A stretch of 64,000 nt of DNA from Batrachochytrium dendrobatidis JAM81. Lineage: Eukaryota > Chytridiomycota > Chytridiomycetes > Rhizophydiales. Both the position numbers and the translations under genes were made by a program. Below, one piece after another: positions 23,683 to 33,442 of the stretch. The stretch is taken from contig NW_006281105.1 in NCBI RefSeq assembly GCF_000203795.2, forward strand, positions 682,001-746,000, read 5' to 3'. Positions within the stretch are counted from its first letter, which is position 1. The number at the start of each line of letters is the position of its first letter. Under the pieces are notes generated by a model. It saw nothing but the letters and a program-made list of their open reading frames with translations. It searched no databases and was not told where the DNA came from.

Positions 23683-23896
23683 TGAAACAACTAAATTCAG
23701 ATTTAGCCCGAGTCGGTTTCTATCGTGTCCATTTCAACTCAATGTACTTTACTCAGATTTGGCCGAGTTTTATGTAAATACATAGTTTCTGAAACAATTA
23801 AATTCAGATTTAGCTCAAGCTGATTTCTATCGTGTCCATTTCAGCTCAATGTACTTTATTCAGATTTGGCCCGAGTTTTATGTAAATGTATAAATA
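23683..23896. repeat. two-unit 107-bp direct tandem repeat
   Basis: Unit 1 (23683-23789) and unit 2 (23790-23896) start TGAAACAAYTAAATTCAGAT and share a TCTATCGTGTCCATTTCARC core and a GAGTTTTATGTAAAT end. About ten substitutions separate them. Confidence 0.85.
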
Positions 23897-23974
23897 CTGA
23901 GATAATATCTTTGTATTTCAATAGCCCAATTTATCATGTTTGAAGACATTTTGATAGCATCAAGCAGACTGCTG

Positions 23975-24240
23975 TTGCAGTAAGTGGTAGCGCAGATTGT
24001 TCAACAACTGACTGTGCCAACAAGTCGGATTGTTGCCGTGGCACAGGAGATACGATCGATCGATACTCCTGTTACTCAAATCAGCACAAACAATCTAGCA
24101 ATATTTACAAAAGAGCAACATCATCAAACAAGAACAAACTCAATCATAAGTGCGGTTGAATCAATTTTATGCAAGCACCATTCCAAAGCACATACACTAA
24201 TAATGGTTGTTGACAATTTTCATTTACATCTTCAATCTCA
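23975..24240 (-). repeat. dispersed repeat family A, copy 2
   Basis: In minus orientation it reads AAATGAAAATTGTCAACAACC at its start and carries the TGCCACGGCAACAATCCGACTTGTTGG-type block, matching copies near 2.3, 33.1 and 48.2 kb. It begins about 30 nt past the fungalysin 1 stop in that gene's orientation, so it probably lies in its 3' UTR. Confidence 0.7.
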
Positions 24241-24265
24241 TGTTTTGTAGCCATTTGTAATAAAA

Positions 24266-26639
24266 CTAAGCACATCTGCTATCATTGGTAAAGTCGTCGA
24301 CAAATCGACCATTATCTACTGCTCTGATACCCATGCCTCGTTTAGCAAATCCTCGAGTAATTTCACAGAAATTAGAACCACCATTTGCTACTTTATCTGC
24401 TTGAATTATGGCATCTCTGGCTTGAATCAAAGTTGGATTGCAGGGCTGAAGCTTCATGCCATCCACAATAAGCTGCAAAAATAGAGTATTGCCTTTACCA
24501 GATTTTGCGTCATCTTTAATATTGGTGGAAAATCCAAGTTTTTCTACCAAATTCCAATAAACTTCATAAAGCATAGATGCCCAGATCTCTCCAATAGCGT
24601 GCACCTCGGTGTTTCTGCGAATTCTCGCATAAGTGCTTGGATTGACACTAGTACTGGTGGAGTAGGGATTAAAACGAACCCCTGCACGTGGATCATTGGT
24701 TGAATATCCACCAACAACCTTGGTAGTATCAGGTGTATCAGTGGGTAGCATTTCAAGAACTAAAGCGACGATATCTGACCATCCTTCACCCATACCACCA
24801 GCTTCAGTAAACTGAAGGCAGTTGGAGTTACTAGGCCCACCAGTCAGACGAGTTGATAGACCATGAGTGAGCTCGTGCAACACAATTCCGTTATCAAGAC
24901 CTGAGTCACGTCGAGGTCTGCTTTTGTTGAATAGAAACATGCGCATGATGCCTGGCCGTCCATCTGGTGGCGTAAAGAAATTCGCATTGTTGAACCTTTC
25001 TCCGTCTTGCACATGTGCAATAATTCCATCATTGCCTCGTCCGGACCCGCCTGCATTGATGTTTTGGAAATTACCAGCCTGCTCATCAAACCCATATTTG
25101 AACAAAATGTCATGATATGAATTTGACAAGAAGAAGACATTAGTAATCGATGCATCCTTGTATTGTCCTGGCTCTTGCTGGTTGTCATCAAACTTGAAAT
25201 CAAAATCAAAATTCTGGGCAGTAACGAGTCCAGTGTTGGGATTGTCTCTTCTGTTGGAGTTGTCATGTGCAACTACATTATTGCCTCGGGTAATAGAAAC
25301 AGAACCATCTCCATTGTTGAGATCATGCCAGCCAAATGGAGAAGCTGTTGAATCAACAGGATTTCGAATCAAAGCAGTTGAGGATGTTTTTGGGTCGCGA
25401 CCACCTAATGGAATAACCCTATAAGATGATGATGGAATTCCAACGTTTGTTTGAGGGTTGGGTCTAGCAGGTGGATCTTGGGGTGCTGGAGCAGGTGGGG
25501 CTTGAGGTTCTGGAGTAGGCGGATCTTGGGGTGCTGGAGCAGGTGGGGCTTGAGGTACTCGATTGGGTGGGTTTCGAGGTACTTGAGATCTACGGGAGGT
25601 AGGTGGCAATCTGCGAGAGGTTCGAATGATTCTTCTACGTTGTACGACTTGACGTTGACTGGTAGTAGATTGAAATCGCCTGCCATTAAAAAGGCTTGCA
25701 TTTTGGTTTACCGATTTAGATTGGCTTTTCTGCGCTTCCCTTAGCAATGTGCTTTCCTTTTGAGTAGGAATTCCTTGTGGAATAATATTTCCACTTTCAG
25801 TTCGTACAGCAGATGAGGACCAATCTGCCGCACCAAGCACCGAGCCAGTTTCCTTGTCAACGTAAGCTGAAATCCACGACACACTCAATGGGAGACTAAC
25901 TTGCCAAACAGGACGCAGGCTCGAAGATGTCTTGTATAGCTTGTACTCTACGGTAATTTCTTGATCAGTAAGCCCATGTGTACCACCAATCACTATTACA
26001 TTGGGATCTTCTGTTTTTGGAGTCGCGGTAAGAGTACTACCGTCAATAGAAATGCCCATGGAGGCAGCAAGAGCAACCAGAGCGTCAGTAGAAGAAATTG
26101 TTTTCAGACTCGCAAAGTTGTTGGCATTGTCGCTTGGCTGAACCTTTACCCACGAGCTTGTCTGGGAAATAACGTTCCCATATTTGTCGGTCGAAATAGA
26201 TGCAACAGAGTTTGCAATTGTAACGTTATTGACGGCCTGCGTGACATAACAATGATACACACCTGTATGGCTGTCTTGAAATCTACAACGTATTGCATTC
26301 GTGTCAGTTGAATGCACACTAGTTTGAACGTGTATTATACATTGATATGACAAGTCAACTCAACATCAGGTGTGTAACTTACGAAGTAGATGGTACAATG
26401 GTAACACCATCGCCAAGAGTCAGACTGTCCTGCAGTTGAGTCATGGCGTGCGATTTGAGATCAGTTTTGGAGATTTCATCCACTAGCAAATCTTTAGTGG
26501 GTTGGGAAGAGAAATTGGCTACAGGTTTAGGTGAATAAAATCCAGGAAGAGATACTGGAGCATTGCCATTGTTGGAGGGTATAAGGGCAGCTAGCGAAGA
26601 TGTAGCTAAAGAAAAAACAAAAGTAGAGATAAAAAACAT
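24266..26639 (-). CDS. fungalysin 1, secreted M36 zinc metalloprotease
   Basis: 757 aa in two exons (26639-26383 and 26282-24266), with a 100-nt phase-2 intron. Signal peptide MFFISTFVFSLATSSLAA. An FTP/PepSY-type inhibitory propeptide follows (SHTGVYHCYVTQAVNNV, then WQVSLPLSVSWISAYVD). The peptidase domain has the zinc site HELTH at about residues 555-559 and the third ligand in GEGWSD (Glu about 585), both intact. Between propeptide and catalytic domain, residues about 235-255 are Arg-rich and about 258-300 of the second exon form a Pro/Ala/Gln repeat (QAPPAPAPQDPP), absent from the neighbouring paralogue. M36 enzymes are secreted as zymogens and degrade extracellular proteins; in chytrids the family is expanded. 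Same strand as fungalysin 2, which lies about 760 bp upstream. Confidence 0.93.
25453..25580 (-). repeat. Pro-rich coding repeat inside fungalysin 1
   Basis: Two near-identical 60-nt units encoding QAPPAPAPQDPP with a short linking segment (TPEP). They extend the hinge between the propeptide and the peptidase domain. Confidence 0.75.
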
Positions 26640-27402
26640 ATGGGAAACTGCTGATCAGATAACAATAAACAGGCGAGATTGTTTGAATGTAGATGAAAAT
26701 AAACTGGATACTAGATGTGGGCTATTTAAACAAAAACCTATTCATTACGCCATCTATTGATACCTTACCTGCCACATAACCAGTGTAGATGCGGCCAACT
26801 TTAGTGCCAACCTTATCTTGATTTCAAACTCATATCCAATCAGTCGACTGAGTGTAACAAGTCGTCATCTGTCGCGGTATGGCGGTGTAAATCTCACGCG
26901 ATTGAAGCCACTTTGATTATTTAAATTAATACACATGTGTTGTGACAATGTTCAATAGCATTAAGCATGTGTTGGCATGTGATTTTAATTTCAAAGCATT
27001 GTTTGTAGTATCTAATCATTAGTTCTACCAAACTTACGGCCAAAATAGGTAATATGATGCAAACAAGTAGATTTCAAATTACAGCCGTATTCGCGTCCGA
27101 GTGAATCCCGACGCTGTTTTGAGAGTTTTAATCCAGCTTCAAGTATACTAATCGAATCGTTCAAGTGTTTGATTTAGATGCAAATATCAAGTTGAGTTAT
27201 GCGGAACTTCCATTTATTCATACACCAGGCTTCAGCGATTCAGAATACAGTTTCTACCTGCCAAGAAAACTGAGAAAATGCATGATATAAATGTCTTTTT
27301 ATTACAAGATATGATTTGGTACAAGAAACAAAAGCAACGTTTATCTTGTTAGCATCAACAGTAACCCTTGGTAACGCAGTTTAAGCTTGGCATAAATATA
27401 AA
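26640..27402. other. intergenic between the two fungalysin genes
   Basis: Promoter of fungalysin 1 and 3' UTR of fungalysin 2. A sequence near 27083 (TTACAGCCGTATTCGCGT) resembles the end motif of family-B repeats. No gene seen. Confidence 0.5.
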
Positions 27403-29926
27403 CTAGTTGCAATTGGCAGGAAAGGTGAAGTCGTTAAAGTAAAACTCGTTATCTTTGACGCCTTGGCCAAGACCTCGCTTAGCAAACGCTGTTGCAATCA
27501 GACAAAAGTTAGTTCCGTTGTTTGCAACACGATCTGCCCTTACAATTGCATTTCGTGCTTGAATAAAGGTGGGATTGCAGGGCTGGAGCTTCATGCCATC
27601 CACAATCAGCTGCAAAAATACAGTGTTGCCTTTACCAGATTTTGCACCATCTTTAATATTGGTGGAAAATCCAAGTTTTTCTACCAAGTTCCAATATAAT
27701 TCCCACAACATTGAAGCCCATATCTCTCCAATGTAGTGCCGATTTGAGTTTCGAAGAACATCAGCATACGTGTGAGGGTTGTTGTTCATGTTGGTTGAAT
27801 AAGGAAAGAGGCGAATGCCACGCTTAGGGTTGTTGGTTACATATGCACCCATCACACGATCATCGTTTCTCGTGTCGGTGGGTAATACTTCTAAACTCAG
27901 CGCAACTACGTCAGACCAACCTTCACCTAGTCCTAGCGCAATGGTAGAGGACAAACAATTGGCGTTGGCTGGCCCTCCAGTCAATCGATTGGATAATCCG
28001 TGGGTAAGTTCGTGCAAGGCAACAGAGTTCTCTAATGCGCCGTCTCGATTAGGTGTTGCTGAAGTAAATATAAACATACGCATTATGCCTGCTTGACCAT
28101 CAGGCGGAGTGGCAAAGTTGGCATTATTAACTCCAGATCCGTCTTGAACATTGGCAATTACTGGATCTCCTCCTTTTCCACCACGACCAAAGTTATTCAC
28201 CTGGAAATTACCTGCCGCTTCAGTGAATCCATATTGATAGAGGATATCATGGTATAGATTTGTCATGGCAAAGGTATTTACAATGGATGCATCAGCATAC
28301 TCTTCAGGACTTTGTTTGATATCGTTAACGGAAAATTGAAATGAAAAGGTGTTGACTGATGGACGAAGTCCCAGAATTGGATTAGGCTGATTTTTTCTAT
28401 TTTCTTGTGCAATAACATTGTTGCCAAACGTAGATGCAATGTTGCCAATGCCATTATCCGTATTATGCCATCCAAGGGGTGAGGCTACTAAATCTTCTGG
28501 ATTCTGGACCAATTGGGTGCCCACTGAGGTGCGAATATCTCGTCCACCTAATGGCACAATGAGATACGATACAGGTTGAATGGTGCTTTTTTGTCGCTTC
28601 TGCAAGCCACTAGAAATGTCATCTTTAGATACAATGCTTAAAGAGGACATCCAGTTGGAAGCACCAAGGATTGATCCAGTGATATCATCTACAAAAACAT
28701 TGAGCCAAGCTTCAGGCATAGGAATACTTAGGTCCCATACGGTGTGCAAGCCATCGGGCGTCATGTAGAGTTTTGAAGATGCGATAATTTCAGCAGTGGT
28801 GAATTTAGCACCCGAAAGTATGATTTTTCCTGAATCATCAGTGGATGGTGATTCTTGAATCGAGCCTGGTGTGATAGACTTTCCAAGGGTTTTAGCAACA
28901 AAAAAGACAGCTTGGGTTGCATTGATTTTTTGTGGGTCGACAGCCCGCTTAGCGAGCCGATGATGATCATCTGGCTTCATATTAACCCAAGCACTTGTTC
29001 GAGAATAAACCTGTCCGGTGAATCTAACAGACGCACTTGCAGCAGTATTTGCAATTTCAACGCCATTGACTGACTGTTTGAGATAGGTATAGCACTGATT
29101 AACACCGACATGGCTGTTTAATAGAATTTTTTAGAATATTTAATATGTTAGTTATAGGGTGAGTGGGGTTATCAAAGTATAATGCCATATATGGAAGGTC
29201 AATTAACGCCCAAAGTGCTTAATTGGTCATCAACTATATTACAGTTGTATTTTTGAAATTTACAATCTGTTTTCTTGAATTAAAACACAAGCGTATGAGA
29301 TTGGGATGCAACAGAGTTTGATTGGCAAGATCAGAACAGCCAAACTCAATATCTGGATTGCAATGAGTGGATCTGGTGATTGCACAATGTATGACTGCCA
29401 CATGAGGAGAGGAATCGTTTGATTGTGTTGTATGATGGACGTTGTGTTTTGAAGAATTAAGAATGCCGATTGAGGTGGCAATGTAGTCAATCTGTAGTAG
29501 GAAAGTGCAAAGAAACTCGACCATTGCATTGAAGCAAAATAGGGCAATTACTGCAGGGTGTTCCATTTACGTGAACAGTTTTAATTCCAACACGATTACT
29601 TACGAGCGGATGGATGCCATATCGACGCCTGGACCTAGAGCAAGGTTTGCTCTCAGATTGGCCATGGCAAGAGTCTCCATTTCAGCGAGACTCAACGCAG
29701 GCAGAGTTTGATTGATAGAAGGAGTGGCATCCCAAACGATTTTAGTTGGAGGAGAGTAGAATGTAGGCAAGAGTGCCATGATGTCATTTTGAGTGTCGGT
29801 AGCAGGCAAAGGAACACCGAGTTTGGGGCTGAACAAGTCTGGTAGCGGTTCTGATTGTTGAACAGGAAAAGCTTGAATCATTGTTACTATCATGGCGGTA
29901 GCCATAACCGTATAGCTGTAAACCAT
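27403..29926 (-). CDS. fungalysin 2, secreted M36 zinc metalloprotease
   Basis: 677 aa in two exons (29926-29604 and 29113-27403). The 490-nt phase-2 intron is at the same position as in fungalysin 1 but nearly five times longer, because a family-B repeat lies in it. Signal peptide MVYSYTVMATAMIVTMIQAF. Propeptide includes SHVGVNQCYTYLKQSVNGVE. The catalytic domain has HELTH at about residues 475-479 and GEGWSD (Glu about 505), so an active enzyme is expected. The first four residues after the junction found in fungalysin 1 (FQDS) are missing here. It lacks the Pro-rich hinge. The C-terminal 110 residues are very similar to fungalysin 1, with a 40-bp stretch identical at nucleotide level. Tandem duplication of a fungalysin gene is the likely origin. 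Confidence 0.93.
29237..29600 (+). mobile_element. MITE-like repeat family B, copy 1 (intronic)
   Basis: Lies wholly inside the fungalysin 2 intron. Shares ordered blocks with 43920-44230 and 56430-56800: a short hairpin near the start (GTATTTTTGAAATTTAC here), CACAATGTATGACTGCCA, TTGTATGATGGACGTTGTGTTT, CTCGACCATTG, and an end reading CCATTTACGTGAACA. The two ends are imperfect inverted repeats beginning ACAG. No transposase; a non-autonomous element is the simplest reading. Confidence 0.65.
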
Positions 29927-30107
29927 TATGCCAAGTAAGCCTTTGATAGACTAATCCTGCAGTTTACAGCTAGCAGCAAAGAAACGAGAGAATAGAGAAA
30001 ATGCCATGGCGCGACCCGCGAATATATTATGGAGGCTGTCGCCTCCAATTCGCTGCACTTAAACTCGCATCAGCCATCAATCCAACTTGCATATAAAGAT
30101 AGTTTGA

Positions 30108-31817
30108 ATGGTTTCATTTGCTGGGAAACCGATCGTTAGAGCAGCAATTTTTGTTGCAGTATCAATTACAGTTCATGTCAGTTTGGCTGCTGATCCATCT
30201 ACTCTCATCATCCCTGTTCTACCACCGTCATGCTGGAACAGCCCTACTTTTCAACGCCCAATAGTAAATGGTCAAAATAACGTCGATTTACTGGCTGGTG
30301 CATACGACTGGGTAGTGCCAACTAGAAGTCTTTCTGTCACTCCATCGAGTGCTGAATCAATGCCTCCGTCTTGTCACTATATTTCTGGTAAAGGATTGTC
30401 CTTCTGGCAGGCCTCTGACACATCGATCACCCACTACTGGCAATGCACGGGTAATGGCTGTTCACCGCCTTGCTCTGGGAACATCACTGCTGCATATCCG
30501 CCTACTCAAAAGATCATGCAGAGTTGCACTCAGGATATGTATCAGATCCTGAGTCCCGGCGCCCCATTGACGTAAGACTGCCATTGATTATGCATCTTTG
30601 TATCGATGCAAGTGGGGGCTCGATTGAGCAGCAGCCAAGTGAAGCCAATGCTTGGCCACAACCAAGTGGCTGTTTAGTCTTGTTGGATTTTGGTGCTAAC
30701 CTTTTTGATCAACTTGCTTGAAACTAGACCGTACACTGGAAATAACGATCCATACTCGAGATTCCTTGTCAAAGACTACTTTGATCCATCTACTGACTCG
30801 CAATGTTCTGGTCCAGTCATCCGTCGTCAACTGGTCCGTGTTTACGATCAATGCACCAAGATATTGACCACTAGTACACAACCATCTTATTCTCTGTATG
30901 CTATATCAAGCATCTCGCAGGACGAGATGGTCCAGAAACTATGTTCAGATAGTATATGTGCAAACTGCACAGTATCTCAGTCTGTAAGCCCATGGAAGAT
31001 TTCTTCTGGCTTTTGCTCACGCATTGGATTGGAAGTCACTAAAGGCATGTACATGTATGAGAACAATGTCTCGAAAAATGTCACTGGCCCGTCATCTTCT
31101 GGCACTGCTGCTCCTGGATCGAATCCCACAGCATCTGGAGATATTCCTGGTAGCATAGCTGGCAGTAGCTCACTTCCTCAAGACAGTTTAGCCACTGCAT
31201 CTTCAACCTCGTCTTCCATGATTGGTGTTGCTGTTGGGGTTCCTCTGGGTCTTGTATGTCTATGTGCACTGACTGGAGCTATACTTATTCGGCGTCACAA
31301 GTCTAAACAGAACCAAAAGTATATGGACGAGAATTTGCAATATTCTACTCAAAAGGAAGCAGTTTATTCGCATACGAATCGCACATTGCCACATATGGAT
31401 TTTAAGCTGGGTAGTATCTTTTCCAAAAAGAGTCCGGCTCGCATGTCTTCTACCAAACGAGCTACTGCTCATGCTGTATTTATGCAGACCGCCCAACAAC
31501 AAGCAGACGCACTGGACTCTACTTCTACATTGAACGTTGGTACAAAAACTGATATAGTTCTTACCGATCAAGAAATGATGCGTTACAGAACTCTGTTGGC
31601 ACAGGGATGTCGTCGTAAACCTCGTGTAGTGATGATTGATTATCAACATACGAAAAGCGATGAACTAGACTTGACAATTGGCGATCATGTCGTGCTGATG
31701 AGTATGTGGGAGGGTGGATGGGGTCAAGGATATAATCTGACTACTGGTCAAAAGGGTATCATGGCTGCCCTTGCTGTTAGCCCAGATTTGACAGAAGATA
31801 CGGACACTCAGCCTTGA
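30108..31817 (+). CDS. type-I membrane protein with C-terminal SH3 domain
   Basis: 517 aa in two exons (30108-30571 and 30728-31817; phase 2). Signal peptide MVSFAGKPIVRAAIFVAVSITVHVSLAA. The ectodomain of about 290 aa contains many cysteines (CWNSPTF, SCHYISG, WQCTGNGCSPPCSG, SICANCTVSQS) and a segment rich in Ser, Gly and Pro before the membrane. One TM (MIGVAVGVPLGLVCLCALTG) is followed by the stop-transfer RRHKSKQ. The tail ends in an SH3 domain: PRVVMIDYQHTKSDELDLTI, then WEGGWGQGYNLTTGQKGIM, with ALYDY-, WW- and G-equivalent positions. Divergent from fungalysin 2, with 181 bp between starts. Its architecture mirrors the gene at 21296-23128, so two such proteins bracket the fungalysin pair. 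Ligand and partners unknown. Confidence 0.8.
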
Positions 31818-32042
31818 GAATTGTTTTTGATTCGTTCTTCAAAGTGGTACACTAAATTGAACGATGTATAGATTTCTACATACATCATGAGAGTATGAAT
31901 TAAATACTTGTTTAGACATGGCTGATTTATTGCAGATCTTATCGAGTAAACACTATTTGTTATTTATTATCATGCCATTCAAGCATTGCGTTTCAATAGG
32001 TTTTGGATTGTCCAAGACAATATATTACGTATCAACTTTTTA

Positions 32043-32948
32043 TCAAATGGATTCCAACGCTTCCTGTTTCTTGTAGATATCATTCAGAATGGCATCCAGT
32101 TTAGCATTCACTCCACGACACCCTGTTTTACCATCAAAATGCATTAGTATATTGGTAGAAATTGGATAGCGATCGTTGTATTAGAAAATCCGCTCACCAT
32201 CAGTGACCTGCTTTGCCCAGGCAAAATACTCGTTGGCACGCTGCTGGGTCCAACCCATTGGCAACACTCTCATCAGATCTCTTAGATTGTAGATCTTGTC
32301 AGCCATTTTAACCAGCTTGGCCTGGCAATAAAGTATCCAAGATGTGAGTATGCACAACAGACCCTATTGGTGAGATCCAAAATAGACTCCAATATATAGG
32401 CATACACAGGATTAGCGTTTCTAAATACCTTGTCCGACTTGTGTGGTGCAGTTTCAACCTGCAGTCGTTTTCTGTCTTTAGATGGAAGAGTCTTGTCATC
32501 AGTGCATGCCATGACAATCTCACAGACCTCGGATCCAAACTTGGCTGTGATCTTTATTAAGATCCCATCCAATACAAGTGAGAACAGCGATCAGTATCAT
32601 GATGATGTAAACTAGAATGATGCATGTCACTAAGTAGATACCTCTTCAAACGAGGTTTCAGTGTCTTCAACAGTATCATGAAGGACAGCAGCTAAAAGTG
32701 TCGGCAAGTCCTCTACGTTTCCTTCATAGTATAATATATATGCACTACAAGTAAATTGTCAACTCGGATTGTTTAGTTGAATGGTAGTGAGTTGATATGC
32801 AGAATTAGACTCACACTCCAATCGGGTGGTTGATGTAAGGAGTCTTTGTTGGATCTTTGCGTCGCTGAGAAGAGTGCTTGATGGCAGCAAAGTTGATGCA
32901 CTCCAGAAGCTGTCCCAGTGAAGAGCAATGGGATGTGGTAGATGCCAT
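32043..32948 (-). CDS. MESH1/HDDC3-like (p)ppGpp/NADPH HD-domain hydrolase
   Basis: 187 aa in five exons: 32948-32815, 32744-32642, 32551-32429, 32321-32198, 32122-32043. All phases join. The HD-superfamily metal site is complete: KHSSQRRKD and YINHPIG (first His), [15 protein letters not shown] (His-Asp pair plus ED), and [11 protein letters not shown] (final Asp). The substrate-binding ERKRLQVEHAPH-type motif is present as [14 protein letters not shown]. Length fits MESH1 (about 180 aa), not the longer bacterial RelA/SpoT. The family removes the 3' pyrophosphate of ppGpp in vitro, and animal members act as NADPH phosphatases. Which activity matters here cannot be told. I chose the ATG at 32948 because it gives [20 protein letters not shown] directly before the conserved fold. 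Confidence 0.92.
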
Positions 32949-33442
32949 TCAATGTGTTGTTGTCAATGACAAGCGTTTTCAGATTGCAGTTTTGGTCTCG
33001 AAACTTTCCATCCGATTTCTCGTGGCTGGCGACAATGGAGAAAAATGAGATGATCAGCAACCATTACTCTTGATGATCTTTTGCAAATACTCGTAGAGTA
33101 TTGATTTGAATGGCTGGAATATCAATCGTGTCTTGCGCACCACGATAATCTGGCTTATTGACAAGACTTGTTGCTCTTAATTCAATACAGAACAATATTT
33201 CTCGTTTGGTTTTGCTCCGACACGATCTTTAGCATTCCATCTACACTGCATACGCTAACCTAAACCAATCGTACAGTTTTATAGAAAATTCATCAAGACT
33301 GCAGTCTGCTCGCTGTCAGAATGGTTTTAAACACGTGATATACACTCGTCATTGCAGTTTCTCATTTTTTTCATTTTTTTCATTCTTATACTCTTTATCT
33401 CTAACTGTAAATTGTGGTAGTGTGATATGGCCGTCCACCTCA
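32949..33442. other. intergenic holding repeat A copy 3
   Basis: Lies between the divergent MESH1-like (-) and PPR (+) genes. Most of it is repeat A copy 3 (about 33045-33335). The promoters of both genes must lie in or next to the repeat. Confidence 0.55.
33045..33335 (+). repeat. dispersed repeat family A, copy 3
   Basis: Same block order as copy 1: AATGGAGAAAAATGAGATG..CAGCAACCAT, TTTTGCAAATACTCGTAGA, ATTGATTTGAATGG, CACGATAATCTGGCTTATTG, CATACGCTAACCTAAACCAAT, CTGTCAGAATGGTTTTAAAC. Unlike the other copies it is not just behind a stop codon; it sits 5' of both flanking genes. Confidence 0.75.

Larger units (their letters stand above)
23129..24265. other. intergenic with two repeat tracts
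   Basis: Lies between the SH3 membrane protein and the 3' end of fungalysin 1. Holds the promoter of the former (23129-23500), a 107-bp direct tandem duplication (23683-23896) and repeat A copy 2 (about 23975-24240). No protein gene. Confidence 0.6.

Noticed and set aside
29234..29566. Open frames inside the fungalysin 2 intron
   Set aside because: They fall in a family-B repeat and are not shared with its other copies.
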